64,000 nt of DNA from Patagioenas fasciata (GCF_037038585.1 NC_092559.1:15114488-15178487), one strand, 5' to 3'. Counted from the stretch's first letter, positions 33,592 through 44,900 are shown. The notes: a model not told the origin generated them from the letters alone. A program made the numbers and translations.

Positions 33592-34833
33592 TGTCGCAGA
33601 GGAGTAATTTAGGGTTCTGCTTACTGCAGAACAATGCTTAGATCTCTCAAATAGAAGTGCAACTTTAAAGAGTTCATTGGCAGGTTCACTCTATTATTTA
33701 CTGCATGGGGGAAATATACCAACCCAAATGCTGCTTACCTTCTCTCCAGGTACCTGTGTCTGTTCATGAAGCAAACTTTCAGGTGTCTTCCCTCCCTGAT
33801 AGCCATTCGCTCTAGAGTCTATATTTTAGAACTCCAGAGGCAAACTTTCAGGCGAGACCTGATAACCATATGCAGAGCAGACTTTCAGGAAACAAATTCT
33901 CAGAAAAAAAATTTAATGGAGTAGAATAGCAGGAGGGCTGTCTCAAGCTGGGTACCTGCACAGAGGTTCCGACCTGAGCATAGAAAACCATAGACTTTTA
34001 TATCTTTACAAACCATCCATACCATGATTCAGTCCAATAGCAATATTTCACTTTGAGGCCTTCTTACATCTCATTGAATCTTTTTTGCTGATCTCATATG
34101 AGCCTTTATTTTGTTTTGCCATAGACATTTTTTATGGGCCATAGCCTTGCAGGTACTGTTTTGTCTGAATAAATACTTTCTTTTCAGTGAAGTGCAAAAT
34201 AGACCTCATTTTGCAGATGTCTGTAATGTCTCTGTGTTAACCTTGGAATCATTATTTTTCTGCAGTCAGTTCCGTTCTTCCCAGCAAAGTGCAAACTAGG
34301 TCTTATCTTGCAAGTGTTCAGTGTAGTTTATAGTTGCTTTTGGTAAATATGAGCAGAACTTTCCAGCTTATGATTTTAGCAAATCCAGCTTACCAAGTAA
34401 CATGAAGCAAAGAGTATATTAAAAAACATACTACTTTATACCGCTAAATGATTCATTATATTTGGTGTGCATCTACTTAAACTAAATGATTAATATTGAA
34501 CTTGAATTGGGCTCATCCACTGACCTGTGAGTAATAATACCATTGCCATACAGCTCTCTTATTTAGCAGGGAGAGCTCAAAGTAGGCTCATCTAGGCTGC
34601 CATATTTATAGAATGAAGTGGTTGACTTGTAGCCAAATTGCATACAGTAGGAAAAGTATGCACAAGACTCCCTGTGTCCACAATTCATCAGTGTTCAGTG
34701 TACTGTTCTTCTTCCTTGTGGGTTTCCTAGAAGGAGTTCTTGACCTGGCTATGGCTCAGGCCCATACCTCCTCTGGAGCCTGGACCAAACTGCTGCTGGT
34801 TTGGCTGGGAGGGGGTTGAGTGCATCTGCCACA
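33592..34833. mobile_element. Solo LTR, family LTR-C, copy 2
   Basis: The 1242-bp unit runs from TGTCGCAGAGG to CATCTGCCACA. The flanks are GCAG (33588-33591) and GTAG (34834-34837), a possible 4-bp duplication with one change. CR1 continues on both sides. It has an extra block near 33800-33850 relative to copy 1. Confidence 0.82.
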
Positions 34834-34903
34834 GTAGGTGCATTGGACTAGATGATCTCCAGAGGTCCCTTCCAACCCCAACCATTCTGTGATTCTGTGA
34901 TTC
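34834..34903 (+). repeat. CR1 copy 2 3' end with octamer tail
   Basis: GGACTAGATGATCTCCAGAG leads to a short ATTCTGTG-type repeat, the hallmark of CR1 3' ends. It stops about 10 bp before the first NPR2 exon seen. Confidence 0.93.
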
Positions 34904-36090
34904 TCTGGGTGAAAGGCCCCCTGCCTTGAACAACTCACCCTGCGTCTTCATCATGGATAACCCCTCCTGTGAGAAAAATTGGTGTACCAGGTCCCCACAT
35001 CCCTTGGTCCCCAGCACCCTTCCCTGTGGGTGTATGGCCACCCGGTTCCCACAGGCAGCTGGACCATACTGACATCCCTTCCTGCCTGCAGCCCCCTCTC
35101 CATGATGGTCATCCAGGGTTTGGGCACTGGCCTCACCTTCATCATATTCAGCATTTCCAGCTTCCTCATCTTCAGGTCAGTTGGGGCTGGGGAGTGCCTC
35201 TGCCTGAGCACCCCTCAACCTGGTGGGGGAGTGGGCAGGACAGGGGCCTGCAGGGACCTGACCCCCATGTGCCTCCCAGGAAGCTTATGTTGGAGAAGGA
35301 GCTTGCCAGAATGCTCAGGAGGATCTGCTGGGATGAGCTGCCATTTGAGAGCCCCGAGCAGTACCACAAGGCAGCAGGCAGCTGTCTCACCCTGTCCCTG
35401 GTTGAGCTGCCAGTCCTGGGGTACCACCTTCCTCCTGACCCTGTGCCACCCTCCCTTCCTGCACAACACTCCTCCCTTACAAGGCTGCATCATGTTGATC
35501 CCCTACACAACCCTTCCTCCCTCCGTAACTCTACATTCCCTATAAAGCTACATTTCATCCATCTCCTATGTGACACTCCATCCCCTACACAACTCTGAAT
35601 CCTCTATAGAGCACCAGACCTCATCTGTCCCCTATGCAGTCCTCTGTCCTCTGTGCAGCCACACCTTATCCATCCCCTGCAGTGCACCATACCTCATCCT
35701 ATAGACTTTACCCTCTCTACAGAGCATGCAGAGCTTGTGCTGACCCATCGGAGTTTGTCCTGCACTATCCCCTGTACGCCCCTGGGTGTCCCTGCCTGCC
35801 TCCATTGGTGCTTGTCACCTCTCGCCCCAGGGTCCCCACCCCTAGCTCTCTCCTTCCCCGCAGCACAGCTCCAGCTACGGCTCCCTGATGACCACGCATG
35901 GCAAGTATCAGATCTTTGCCAACACCTACCACTTCAAGGTCAGTGTGGCAGGTGGGGAGTTTAGCCCTCTCACCAAACCCTCCTAGTCCTGCTGAAGTGC
36001 TCCCTCTTGGCTGCATGTGGGGGACTATGGTAGGTCTGTGGATTCCCTGGCGGCGGGTATTTGAACAGAGATTGACCTTGAAGATATTAA

Positions 36091-36997
36091 GGTATAGTCT
36101 GCAGTTGATTTTGGTAAATACAAGCAGGACCTTACAGCTTAAAATTTTAGCAAATCTAATCTACCAAGTAACATGAGTCAAAGAATGTTGGAGAACGGCT
36201 TAAAAATAAGGGACATGGGTCTGCAGAGCAGTTGCACGAGCAGAGCCTGTTCTGAAGACCTTAGCATAAGTAGCAAGACTAGGCCGCAGTGGGAACCACT
36301 GACTGTTTCAGTAAAATCAGCAAGGTCACTGCGACCTTGGCAGAGTTTCACAAACAGCTTTCAACAGCACAAGAATGTAGAATAAGCATAGCTAGCAACT
36401 GCAAGTAGGAGGACCATGCAAATGTGACTATTAGAGCTTAAGCCAATTAGTAGGTGACAGGTATGCATAATTATCGTGAACTGTATAAGTATATGCTGTT
36501 TGGGCTAATAAATCAAACTATGCTTTATCACTCATATTGAGTCGACCTGCGTGTTCCTCCGCCGCTCAAAAAAGAATACACTAAAAATCGTACAACCTTA
36601 TATCTCTAAATAATCCATTACATTTGGTGTGCATCTACTTAAGCTAAATGATTAATATTGAACTTGAACTGGGTTCATCCACTGACCTGTGAGTAGTAAA
36701 ACCATTGCCATACAGCTCACTTATTTAGCAGGGAGAGCTCAAAGTGGGCTCATCCAGGCTGTCATATTTATAGAATGAAGTGCTTGACTAGTAGTCAAAT
36801 TGCATACAGTAGGAAAAGTATGCATGAGACTCCCTGTGCTCACAAGTTACTGGCATTCAGTGTGCCGTCCTGCTTCCTTGTGGGTCTCTTGGAAGGAATT
36901 CTTGGCCTGGCTGCAGCTCAGGTCCTTACCTCCTCTCGAGCCTTGACTAAACTGCTGCTGTTTTGGCTGGGGGTGGGGGTCAAGTGCATCCGCCACA
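36091..36997. mobile_element. LTR-C copy 3, truncated and interrupted
   Basis: It matches the right part of LTR-C copies 1 and 2, ending CATCCGCCACA, and lacks the first half. LTR-D (36186-36570) splits it. It lies where NPR2 kinase-homology exons should be. Confidence 0.82.
36186..36570 (+). mobile_element. Solo LTR, family LTR-D
   Basis: The 385-bp LTR starts TGTTGGAGAACGGC and ends near CCGCTCAAA, flanked by AAAGAA (36180-36185 and 36571-36576). It carries TATAAG near 36484 and AATAAA near 36509. Size and 6-bp duplication fit class II (alpharetrovirus-like). It is inserted in LTR-C copy 3. Confidence 0.85.
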
Positions 36998-37447
36998 CTC
37001 GCATTTAAATGGACTGGGTTATAAAACTTGCTCACTTGGGACACTTTTTAGTCTGTTTTGTTTGTGTGTTTTTTGTCTTAGTGTGTGTGTGTGTGCTGCA
37101 TGGCATTAATGAAGTTTTGTACCCACCACAAGCTAGAACAACGGAGTGGTGAGATCTTACCTTTCTTCTGATATCTTAAACTATCTCTCTCCTTTTCCTC
37201 TCTCTCTCTCTTTCTAATTTTATTCTGGGCATTTAAGAGTAATATTGTTTTTGTTGTTAAAGTATTGCTAAGTTTTATGATATAGTTACTAACTTTTGCC
37301 AAACCACTATTCCCTGTAATTCTGAGTGATGTTTTTAGTAAATTCATGATTTAATTGAACCTCTTGGGTAATTGTTGTCACTTTGTGTTACCACACAGAA
37401 TATTCCAAAAGTTAACCTTTGACCTCATCCCAGCTGAGTTGGGATGG
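36998..37447 (+). mobile_element. LTR-E copy 3, 5' truncated
   Basis: It matches LTR-E from the TATA region (TATAAAAC near 37020) through the CT-rich tract to the GAGTTGGGAT end. It includes a GT microsatellite at 37080-37095. It ends about 40 bp before the cyclase exon of NPR2. Confidence 0.75.
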
Positions 37448-38254
37448 GGCAGGAGCCCAGGATTTACTCACTCCCCCTGACCCAGCAGGTGGAGACCATT
37501 GGGGATGCCTACATGGTGGTGTTGGGGCTGCTGGTGCACAAGAAGAAACTGCATGCCTGAAAGATTGTTCACATGGCTCTGGCCTTGCTTGAGGCTGTCA
37601 AAACCTTCACGATCCATCACTGGCCCAATGACCAGCTCTGCTTGCATATTGGCTTACAAACCGGTGAGCCCCTACACCAGCTAACACTGTGGCTGGGGGA
37701 TGCTCACCTGCCCTGCAGCAGTCTCAGGCATCTCTGTGCCTGTAGGTTCTGTGTGTGCCAGAGTTGTGGGTCTGAAGATGCTGCGGTACTGCCTGTTTGG
37801 GGACATGGTGAACACTGCATTCTGCGTGGAGTCCAACAACCAGGGTAAGCCGCAGGACTGGCAGCTGGGGTCCGGTGCCACAGGTCATGCCTTGCTCCCA
37901 GATGCAGTCATGTCCCTTTTGCCCCTCTGTGCTATCCAACTCTGAAGATCCACATCTCTTCCACCACTAAGGAAGTCCTGGATGAGTTTGGCTGCTTTGA
38001 GCTGGAACTGCACAGGAATGTGGAGAGAAAGGTTAGGGTGCAGGGTCTTGGGCTGTCTTCCTGCCACAGGGTCATGTACTGGGTGGACAGGTGGGGGCTG
38101 GGACCTTCGGTCCCACTCGATGCTGGGCATAGCACCCGAGAGGCAGCACCGGGAGCTGGGGAGGGTCTCACCGCCCACCTCTGGCCCCCAGAGCAAGGGG
38201 AAGATGTAGATGTACTGGCTGCTGGGTGAGAGGAAAGACCCCAAAGTCATTTGA

Positions 38255-39018
38255 TCCCGGTGGTGGAGTCCCCAACCCCAGTGGGCCGCTATGCTTCCCA
38301 GCACCTGGCCCCTGGGATGGACCAGGGCCCCCTGCCACTGCAGCTTCCCCCTACCACTGCAGCCCCTCTGCTTCAGCAGGGCTTGAGTGGGCCAGTGGCC
38401 ATGGCACCATCTGCCCCTCTTCATCAGTACCAGCAAAGTCCAACTGCCTCTGCAGCCTTCACTGGAGGGGGGAACCAGCCCCAATCCAGCCCGGGGGACC
38501 CCATATCCCCTCATCCTCTGGGATCTTTGGCCCCCCTGCCTTCTCCCCAGTGGCTCAGCTGTCTCTGAGCTGCTCTCAGGACCTAGCTGCCCCGTAGGGC
38601 ACTTTGCAGTCTCTTATTGGTACCTAGCTCCTGGCAGAAGTTGTGACACATCACCCCCTCCTGGGGCAGGGGAGAAACAGAGGCTCCTGCTGGGACTGGC
38701 CCCTCAACCACACCAGGGCAGGCTTCAATGTTGTGGCTCCCCCCCGCCCAATCTCCCCCATCCCTGTATATAGCCCCATGGGGTCATGTAAATACATAAT
38801 CCCAAATGTAAATATGAGAGTCGCTGCAAACTATTTTTTGCCTTCCCCAAACCCCTCCATCCCCTGACCTCTCCTTCACTCTGGCCTGGAGTGCCACACA
38901 GGTTGGGGGGAGCCAGGGAAGACCCCGGCATCAAGCTCAGCCTAGGTTGGGAACGGCTGCCCAGAACATACTGGAACATTGTACCCCAGGGTTCTGGACA
39001 TGGCATGGGGCAAGGGTC
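38255..39018 (+). other. NPR2 3' flank, probable untranslated region
   Basis: A proline-rich-looking GC stretch and a TGTAAATA-containing segment (about 38785-38820) follow the NPR2 stop. Open frames here are overlapping and have no motif. No further gene is supported before provirus C. Confidence 0.45.
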
Positions 39019-39024
39019 TGAGTG

Positions 39025-39362
39025 TGTGGAGGGGTTTCGTTAGATGGAGATATGTTGTTGAATTAGTCAGGCCCAAAGGAATCTCAAGGCCACTTTGAGA
39101 AGCTGAGAACAGAATCTGCTGTGAGAAAGAGAGAGGGGCGTTTCTTCATTAACAGGGCCTCAGCATGGCATGAGTCGTCGGACCTATCATCGGTGGGACT
39201 CCAGCGTGTGGACTGCCCGTGATACTCATTTAGCGAATCCATGCTTGGAGTGTGGACGTGTGATTAGAGAATAGTTGCGTATATAAGGAGGCTTGTTTCT
39301 GTAATAATGGCTTTACGTGATTCACAGTGAATTGGAATGCTGAGTCCTTTATCGCTCCAACA
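39025..39362 (+). mobile_element. Provirus C 5' LTR
   Basis: The 338-bp LTR runs from TGTGGAGGGG to CTCCAACA. It differs from the 3' LTR by several substitutions and indels (for example an extra AGAG near 39135 and GCAT near 39165), so the insertion is not recent. Confidence 0.93.
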
Positions 39363-39364
39363 AA

Positions 39365-39382
39365 TGGTGACCCCGACGTGAT
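39365..39382 (+). promoter_or_regulatory. Provirus C primer binding site (tRNA-Trp)
   Basis: TGGTGACCCCGACGTGAT lies two bases after the LTR. It is the same tRNA-Trp primer site known from avian alpharetroviruses and is also found in B2. Confidence 0.92.
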
Positions 39383-39556
39383 ACTCTGAATGGTGTCTCA
39401 CTACGATCGGGGAAAAGCCTGGAACGGCCCAGCCGGAGGCGGATCAGCTGGACTGAGAACCGGGCGGAGGCGTACGGATGTTCCGCAGATAAATTTGTTG
39501 AAGAAATCACCGGAAAAGGTGAGCGGCTGGGAGCAGGAGGAGGGAAGAGTGAAATT

Positions 39557-40550
39557 ATGGGGCAAAACATATCCTCTGAGGAACAAGCCATAGTTAAACT
39601 CCTCCTGCATATTCTCTCTATGAGAGGACTTAAATATGAAGAAAGTAACATACGTAGACTGTTGGTTTGGTGTAGAACTAATGGCTATCCGACAGAAGCT
39701 GAGAAGGTTTTTAAAACTGAACTTTGGGATGATATAGGGCAGAAATTATGGGATAAAGTCAGCAATGGAGATGATAAAGAAGCTAAATCATTAGTAACTA
39801 CATGGAAACTTATAAAAGATTTTAAGGCTGAACGGTCTGCTGCTGCTGGAGTTTTTGTAGCATTGCAGCCTGATAAGTATCCTGAAAGTCACTGTGAAGT
39901 TCACCCGGTTTGTGTCTTTGATACCTTCTCTACTCCATCCCCTGTTGTGCTTTCAGCACCCCTGATAGCTCAGCAGTCCGGGGCGGGGGGAGGAAAAATG
40001 CCGAGCGGGTGTCCTCCTACACTATTACCCAACCTTGATGAGAACAGCAAGTCCAAAGGATTGGAATCAGACAACTTGCCCAAAGAACCTGTGAAAGCTG
40101 AGAATGCTAAAGTCATAGACAAGTCCTTTTACCAATTTGTATCTGCTTTTACCGCCTTTTAACCCTCCAACTTCCACGAAAGAGAAGAAGGAGTCGCCGG
40201 ATAAGAACTGGGCAAAAGAACTGTGTGAAAGATTAGATCAGCTATTAGTGAATCCAACAGTCAGCAATATCAAGCTATGAGAGAGGTGCCTGAAACCAAC
40301 AAAGCAGCCAAATCATTTGCAACTATTAATCAGGGTCCCAATGAAAATTACATGCAATTTATTGACCACCTTCAAGAGGCCATCAATAAGCAGGTTGAAA
40401 ACTTAGAAGTTAAGGAAGCACTGGTGTTGAAAATAGCAGTAGAGAATGCTAATGTTTGCTATCAACATGTTATCTGCGAGTTTTACAGTACATATTATGT
40501 GCTCCTGTGTACTGCCTCTCTGAAAATCAAGCAGCTTGTCAGGAATGTGA
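39557..40550 (+). pseudogene. gag: Provirus C gag, capsid deleted
   Basis: The frame starts with ATG at 39557; the protein begins MGQNISSEEQ, with Gly2 suited to myristoylation, and continues as a matrix domain (LLLHILSMRG, FKTELWDDIGQKLW). It is open to 40162. After a frameshift a Lys-rich part follows, then most of the capsid is missing. The text resumes at 40277 with the major homology region (NQGPNENYMQFIDHLQEAI) and the capsid C-terminus, ending at about 40480. No zinc knuckle is left. The matrix start resembles B2 Gag only in general layout. Confidence 0.85.
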
Positions 40551-43200
40551 TTTAATTGTTTTACTAGTTGTTTTTAAGTGCGCCGTAAAACCTTCTACCC
40601 GCTCTTCCCACTCATGCTGCAAGCAGCCCTGTGCTTCCCCCCCTCCCTCCCTCTTCTCAAAGTTTTTACTTGCAAGATGGGGTCAGGAATGATTATTTTC
40701 AGTTGTGTTCCTAAAAAATCAGTATTGGGAGGTGTTTTAAAACATAGGAAAGCACTCGGACAAGAAATCATTAAATCATTTCAGACAGTATTACAGGCAG
40801 GGCGATTTGAACTTCAACAAGCTGAGAGAGAATTAATTGATAACACACAGGTCAGAAAACTTGCTGAAGTCTGCAAGATGCTTTCCTTATTAAACTGTTT
40901 TCTTTGTGGGTATCTGTTTAAGCATGTTGCAATTTTGGTAGGTCTTTGTTATATGGTACGATAAGTCTGTTAAATCATGAGAATCCGTTGACTCAAAATG
41001 TGCATTTTGTGATAATACAGAAGATCATGAGTAATTTAGTTCTTTACTGTGTGAATGTGATGGTAAAATTTCGTGTGTAGTAGCTGTTATTTTGTCTTTC
41101 TAGCACGCTAGCTTTATTTCAGTATCCAGCCTTGCGCAACTCTGTGATAGGCTGTGTCTCATCTCGATGTGCTGGATTTGGCTCTTTTGTATGCACACCA
41201 AGTAAAGAATCCTGGTTTTGGGATAACAGTTGTAGCGCACCAGATGAGACACTGATAAAAACCTTGCCCAGTCCAGCTTGCTGCAGTGGCGGGGGGGCAG
41301 GTGCCAATTGGGCTCCAGCGCGCACTGACCTGTTTTGTCAGGGAGACCCAGCGATACCTCTGCCTGGCTGAGCAGTGAGCAGTTCAGAGGTGCAATGCAA
41401 AAATTGAGAGATTGTCTTAAATTAGTGTAACTGTGATCCATCTGCATATTTGAACTTGGTATTTGGTTTTCATATCTGAGCTCAGTATTTTAATTTGCAT
41501 ATTTGTATTTGGTACAAAAACAATTTTGTTTAGGGAGATAGTTACAAAATGGGAACCAGTTCCACTGCTAAAATTTCACTGCTAAAATTCCACCTTGCTC
41601 CCTCTTAGGGTGCATCCTTGTGCATTAGAGTAATTGCTTATATTGTCATCTAGTAATTTTGAGATCAGAAAAGAATTTAAATTGTTAAACTCTGCTTTGC
41701 ATTGAAAAAAAAAAAAAAGGAAAAAGAAAAAAAGAAAAGAAACAAACAAACACCTAAATGCTATGATGGATGTGAATTTGTTATTGTATGAAGTTGTATT
41801 TAAAAGTTGCTGGAATGTGAACTGATTTGGATCTAGGAAAATGGAATAATGGATTGATGTTTAATATACTGTATTTTGACATCTTTAAATTGTGAAAGGT
41901 AAATGGGGCTGAGGAATGTAACAACTGTTGAGCTAATTGGAATCGTGTATAAAACTCAGCTCATTGTAACCGAGGAGTTTGCCAGAGCCTCCCACTTCGT
42001 ACCAGCGATTATGCCAGCTGCGTGGCCTTGGCTACATCTGAACTGCAGCAAGAAGAGAAAGAAGAAAAAAAAAAAAACTGGAAAAACCTGTTTTCCCGCT
42101 GCTAAGCAGAGAAAGGGGGGTTTACTCTCCCCGCTCTATCTTTTTTTTTCCCAGAGTATTGTCATCCATCCTTGTTGTGGTACTGTGTTGCTTCTTGGCT
42201 TGATATCAGGGGTTGTTGGTGATGTTTCTTTTTGCTTCTGTCTTGTTTCCTAGGTTTTGGCACATCTGGGGAAAGAGCTCATAATTTTACCTCCTTGCTG
42301 AAGTCAGTCTTTTCACACTGGTCAGCTCTGGGGAGGTCAGAGTGCTCAGTGCTTCTCTGGGTCAGGCTGGTACTGATTTGGGTGTGGAGTGCAGCCAGGT
42401 TGGTTTAATGTGGAGTTGAACTGATTTGTTTTCATGCTGGGCTGGAGATCCTGCCATCTCAGATGGGGGTGAGAGGGAGATTTTATTCCCCCCCCCCAAG
42501 CAATATTACTGCTAGAGAACTGTAATACTGCATATAGGAGTCTGAGGTTTGAAATTTAAAGGCATTACCAGTGGGTCCATAGTTCTAATGAAGCTGGGAA
42601 ATTAAACCAATTATTTTTTTTTTAATAGACTTATTCTGTGGTAACTGGTTGTAAGAGACTTCTTAGTAAATTCACCATGCTAGTTTTTGAGGTCATGGGA
42701 GAGAACGAAAGAAAGGCTGTTTTTTGAGACCAATAGAATGCCAAATTTGGAACAAAGTTTTAATACATGAATTCTTGTAGTTGCCAGAAAGTCCTATACC
42801 TCTCTTGGGTCAGGATTTGTTAAGTAAATTGTAAGCTCAAATAACGTTTTCTGAGAATTCTGTTTAGTTGCATGTCCTACAAGAAGCTGCTTGGATGGTG
42901 CAGATCTGCTTGCTGCAAGCGAGAAATCTCCAAGGAAATTTCAAATGCTGTATTTCCACTAGTATTAACAGCCAATGTTTCAATAAAGCAAATATTACAC
43001 TGATAGATCTGAAACAGGACTTTGATCCGGTAAGGGAAAACAATATCCAATATATATGACAACCAAAATGGAGTTAGAAACTTTGAGGAATAAATTTATG
43101 ACAACCTTACAGGCTGACTGCATTCGATTGGACTTGCAGATTTGTCTATGAAACAACCTGTGGCTATTGTGGGACAGTATGATGAGATTGCTAGCAGATT
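40551..43200 (+). other. Provirus C internal segment in place of PR and RT
   Basis: About 2.6 kb without a protease, RT palm or knuckle motif. Frames of note: a short helix-like stretch (IIKSFQTVLQAGRFELQQAE, near 40765), a Lys-rich stretch near 42055, and GWCRSACCKREISKEI-like text near 42890. Poly(A)-rich runs occur near 41705 and 42065. Homologous text occurs in provirus F at 24961-26758 on the other strand. Confidence 0.7.
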
Positions 43201-44037
43201 GATATACCGACTGTTATATATCAATTGTCACTCTGATCAAGAAAATGGAGGGAATGAATTTAAGTCTTAAAAGACCATGAGCCTTTTGTCATATATGTAC
43301 CATTTGTGAAATTTAATTCTGTTTTTTTTTTTATTTGTAATCTATGTCCTTGTAAATTGCACTAGCTGATTTTCTTAACAGCACAGCTTTTGGCATGCCG
43401 AAATGTAAATTGCTGCAGAACCTGCAAGTCTTTAACATCAGGTCATAGACCATACTTGTATTTGGACTGATCCTACATACTTGCACAGTTTTTGTTGATG
43501 GTTCTGGGAAGTCTCATAAAGCTGTAGTGGTTTGGTGTGAAGATAACGATTGGCATCATTCTGTAACAATTATTGAAGGTTCAACCCAATTAGCAGAACT
43601 TGGCACAGCTTTAAATTACTTAGAGCTTTTTAAGGAGGAACCTCTAAATTTGATTTGTGATTTTGAGTACGTAGTCAAGATCCAACGTGTGTATCTGATT
43701 CTGAACTTTGTTTGTTTGTTTGTTTGTTGGTTTTAAAAAAAAGGGGGGAGTGGAGGAAACAGCACAAACCCAATTGTCAAAAGGATTGTATGTGATGAAA
43801 TACTTTGCAAGTATGACCCAAAACCATGCTAAATCAGAAAGAACCTACATTAGTTATGGCCATATCACTAGTCAATGGAAAAAGCCACATCAATTGATAA
43901 CCTGGGGAAAAGGTTATGTTTGTGTCATTACAGACCAAGGATTGAAGTGGATTCCCGCGAAATGGGTCAAGCCATGGCTGAATAAAGACAACAAAGATTC
44001 GATGGATGCAGATGGACAGGAGGGAGATAAGTTGTGA
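43200..44037 (+). pseudogene. pol: Provirus C RT connection, RNase H and integrase end
   Basis: RT connection remains near 43210-43310 (FVIYVPFVK). RNase H is in 43487-43680 (TVFVDGSGKSHKA, LFKEEPLNLICDFEYV; the second acidic motif reads CDFEY where F has CDSEY). The rest of RNase H and the integrase core are deleted. At 43860-44037 the integrase C-terminus remains: HQLITWGKGYVCVI and WIPAKWVKPWL. A short low-complexity run near 43710 marks the junction. Confidence 0.85.
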
Positions 44038-44570
44038 GGACTGTTTCACATGTAAACCATGGCTCCTAATTCAGTGTTATAGATGCTCACAGACCTGGTG
44101 GTCTAGAAGCCTATTAGCAAGCAGGTGGTGTACCTTCTGTGGAGAATGGCAATTTGAACAATCAGCAGGAGAGCCAAAAGGGTGATATTACACTTAGATA
44201 CTCCATGCAAAAATGAGGTAACATTATGAGACATGCCTACAAAATCTACAAAATCAAGCAGTTATAAATGTTCTACTTTTAACATTAGGATTATGGTTGT
44301 GTTGTATTAACTTGTTTGTTTATTCTGAATCTATTAATAAGTGCTTTAGGCAAACTAGAACAGTACATTAATAAGATTGCCATAGTAAAGTTGAGGTTTG
44401 ACATATAGCTTATAAGTTTTGGAATAAGTGGGTAGTTCTTTGATCTTAATTACATTATATGTAATTGTAATTATGTTGTTAATCACATGTTCTATGTTGC
44501 AGTGTATTTCAAGGACGATTCAGCATGCTGTTTAATGGGCCTGACTAATTCAAGAACAAAAAGGGGGAAT
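44038..44570 (+). other. Provirus C 3' region and polypurine tract
   Basis: No env frame can be read; a hydrophobic stretch around 44270-44340 (LWLCCINLFVYSE in one frame) may be a membrane-anchor relic. The purine run AAAAAGGGGGAA at 44558-44569 is the polypurine tract directly before the LTR. Confidence 0.6.
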
Positions 44571-44900
44571 TGTGGAGGGCTTTGGTTAGATGGAGATATG
44601 TTGTTGAATTAGTCAGGCCCAAAGGAATCTCAAGGCCACTTTGAGAAGCTGAGAACAGAATCTGCTGTGAGAAAGAGGGGCGTTTCTTCATTAACAGGGC
44701 CTCAGCGTGAGTCGTCGGACCTATCATCGGTGGGGCTCCAGCGTGTGGACTGCCCGTGATACTCATTTAGCGAATCCATGCTTGGAGCGTGGACGCGTGA
44801 TTAGAGAATAGTTGCGTATATAAGGAGGCTTGTTTCTGTAATAAATGGCTTTGCGTGATTCACAGTGAATCAGAATGCTGAGTCCTTTATCACTCCAGCA
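44571..44900 (+). mobile_element. Provirus C 3' LTR
   Basis: The 330-bp LTR runs from TGTGGAGGGC to CTCCAGCA. It contains an ATATAAGG box near 44818 and an AATAAATG signal near 44840; the latter reads AATAATG in the 5' LTR. Confidence 0.93.

Larger units (their letters stand above)
20550..34903 (+). mobile_element. CR1 LINE copy 2, carrying four nested retroviral insertions
   Basis: Five plus-strand pieces read in order as one CR1: 20550-21530 (endonuclease), 26860-27693 (RT), 28846-29299 (RT palm to C-terminus), 33100-33591 (ORF2 C-terminus) and 34834-34903 (3' end with octamer repeats). The breaks hold provirus F, LTR-C copy 1, provirus E and LTR-C copy 2. At each break the CR1 text resumes where it stopped, apart from a small loss next to provirus E. 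Summed CR1 length is about 2.8 kb within 14.35 kb. Confidence 0.9.
34912..38254 (+). pseudogene. NPR2: NPR2 (natriuretic peptide receptor B) gametolog, degenerate
   Basis: NPR2 is the membrane guanylate cyclase for C-type natriuretic peptide. Exons: about 34912-34978 (end of ectodomain; [14 protein letters not shown]), 35092-35175 (transmembrane; [17 protein letters not shown]), 35280-35400 ([24 protein letters not shown]), 35864-35938 ([18 protein letters not shown]), 37489-37663 (cyclase; VETIGDAYMVV), 37746-37844 ([19 protein letters not shown]), about 37942-38031 ([19 protein letters not shown]) and 38192-38254 ([13 protein letters not shown]). All kinase-homology exons after the first few and much of the cyclase are missing between 35938 and 37489, where LTRs sit. 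TGA lies in the cyclase exon (about 37558), TAG at 38207, and the acceptor before 37942 lacks AG. Upstream exons are absent. Non-functional; introns retained. Confidence 0.88.
39025..44900 (+). mobile_element. Provirus C (class II, tRNA-Trp primer, internally rearranged)
   Basis: It is flanked by a perfect 6-bp duplication TGAGTG (39019-39024, 44901-44906). Order: 5' LTR, primer site, gag with a large capsid deletion, a long segment with no PR or RT palm, RT connection and RNase H, integrase C-terminus only, polypurine tract, 3' LTR. It cannot move by itself. Its internal sequence is homologous to provirus F. Confidence 0.93.

Noticed and set aside
8743..34900. MSMP expected between RGP1 and NPR2
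   Set aside because: I looked on both strands for its cysteine pattern in the non-repeat stretches and found none. It may be deleted or too decayed.
34969..35598. 209-codon frame over the NPR2 region
   Set aside because: It is out of frame with the recognisable NPR2 exons and runs through introns without splice logic.
37080..37095. GT microsatellite as a functional element
   Set aside because: Short simple repeat inside a truncated LTR; nothing else supports a role.
39365..39382. Possible tRNA gene pieces at primer sites (39365, 52837, 57566, 63357, 32004)
   Set aside because: Each matches only the 18 bases complementary to a tRNA 3' end and sits right after an LTR, so they are retroviral primer sites.
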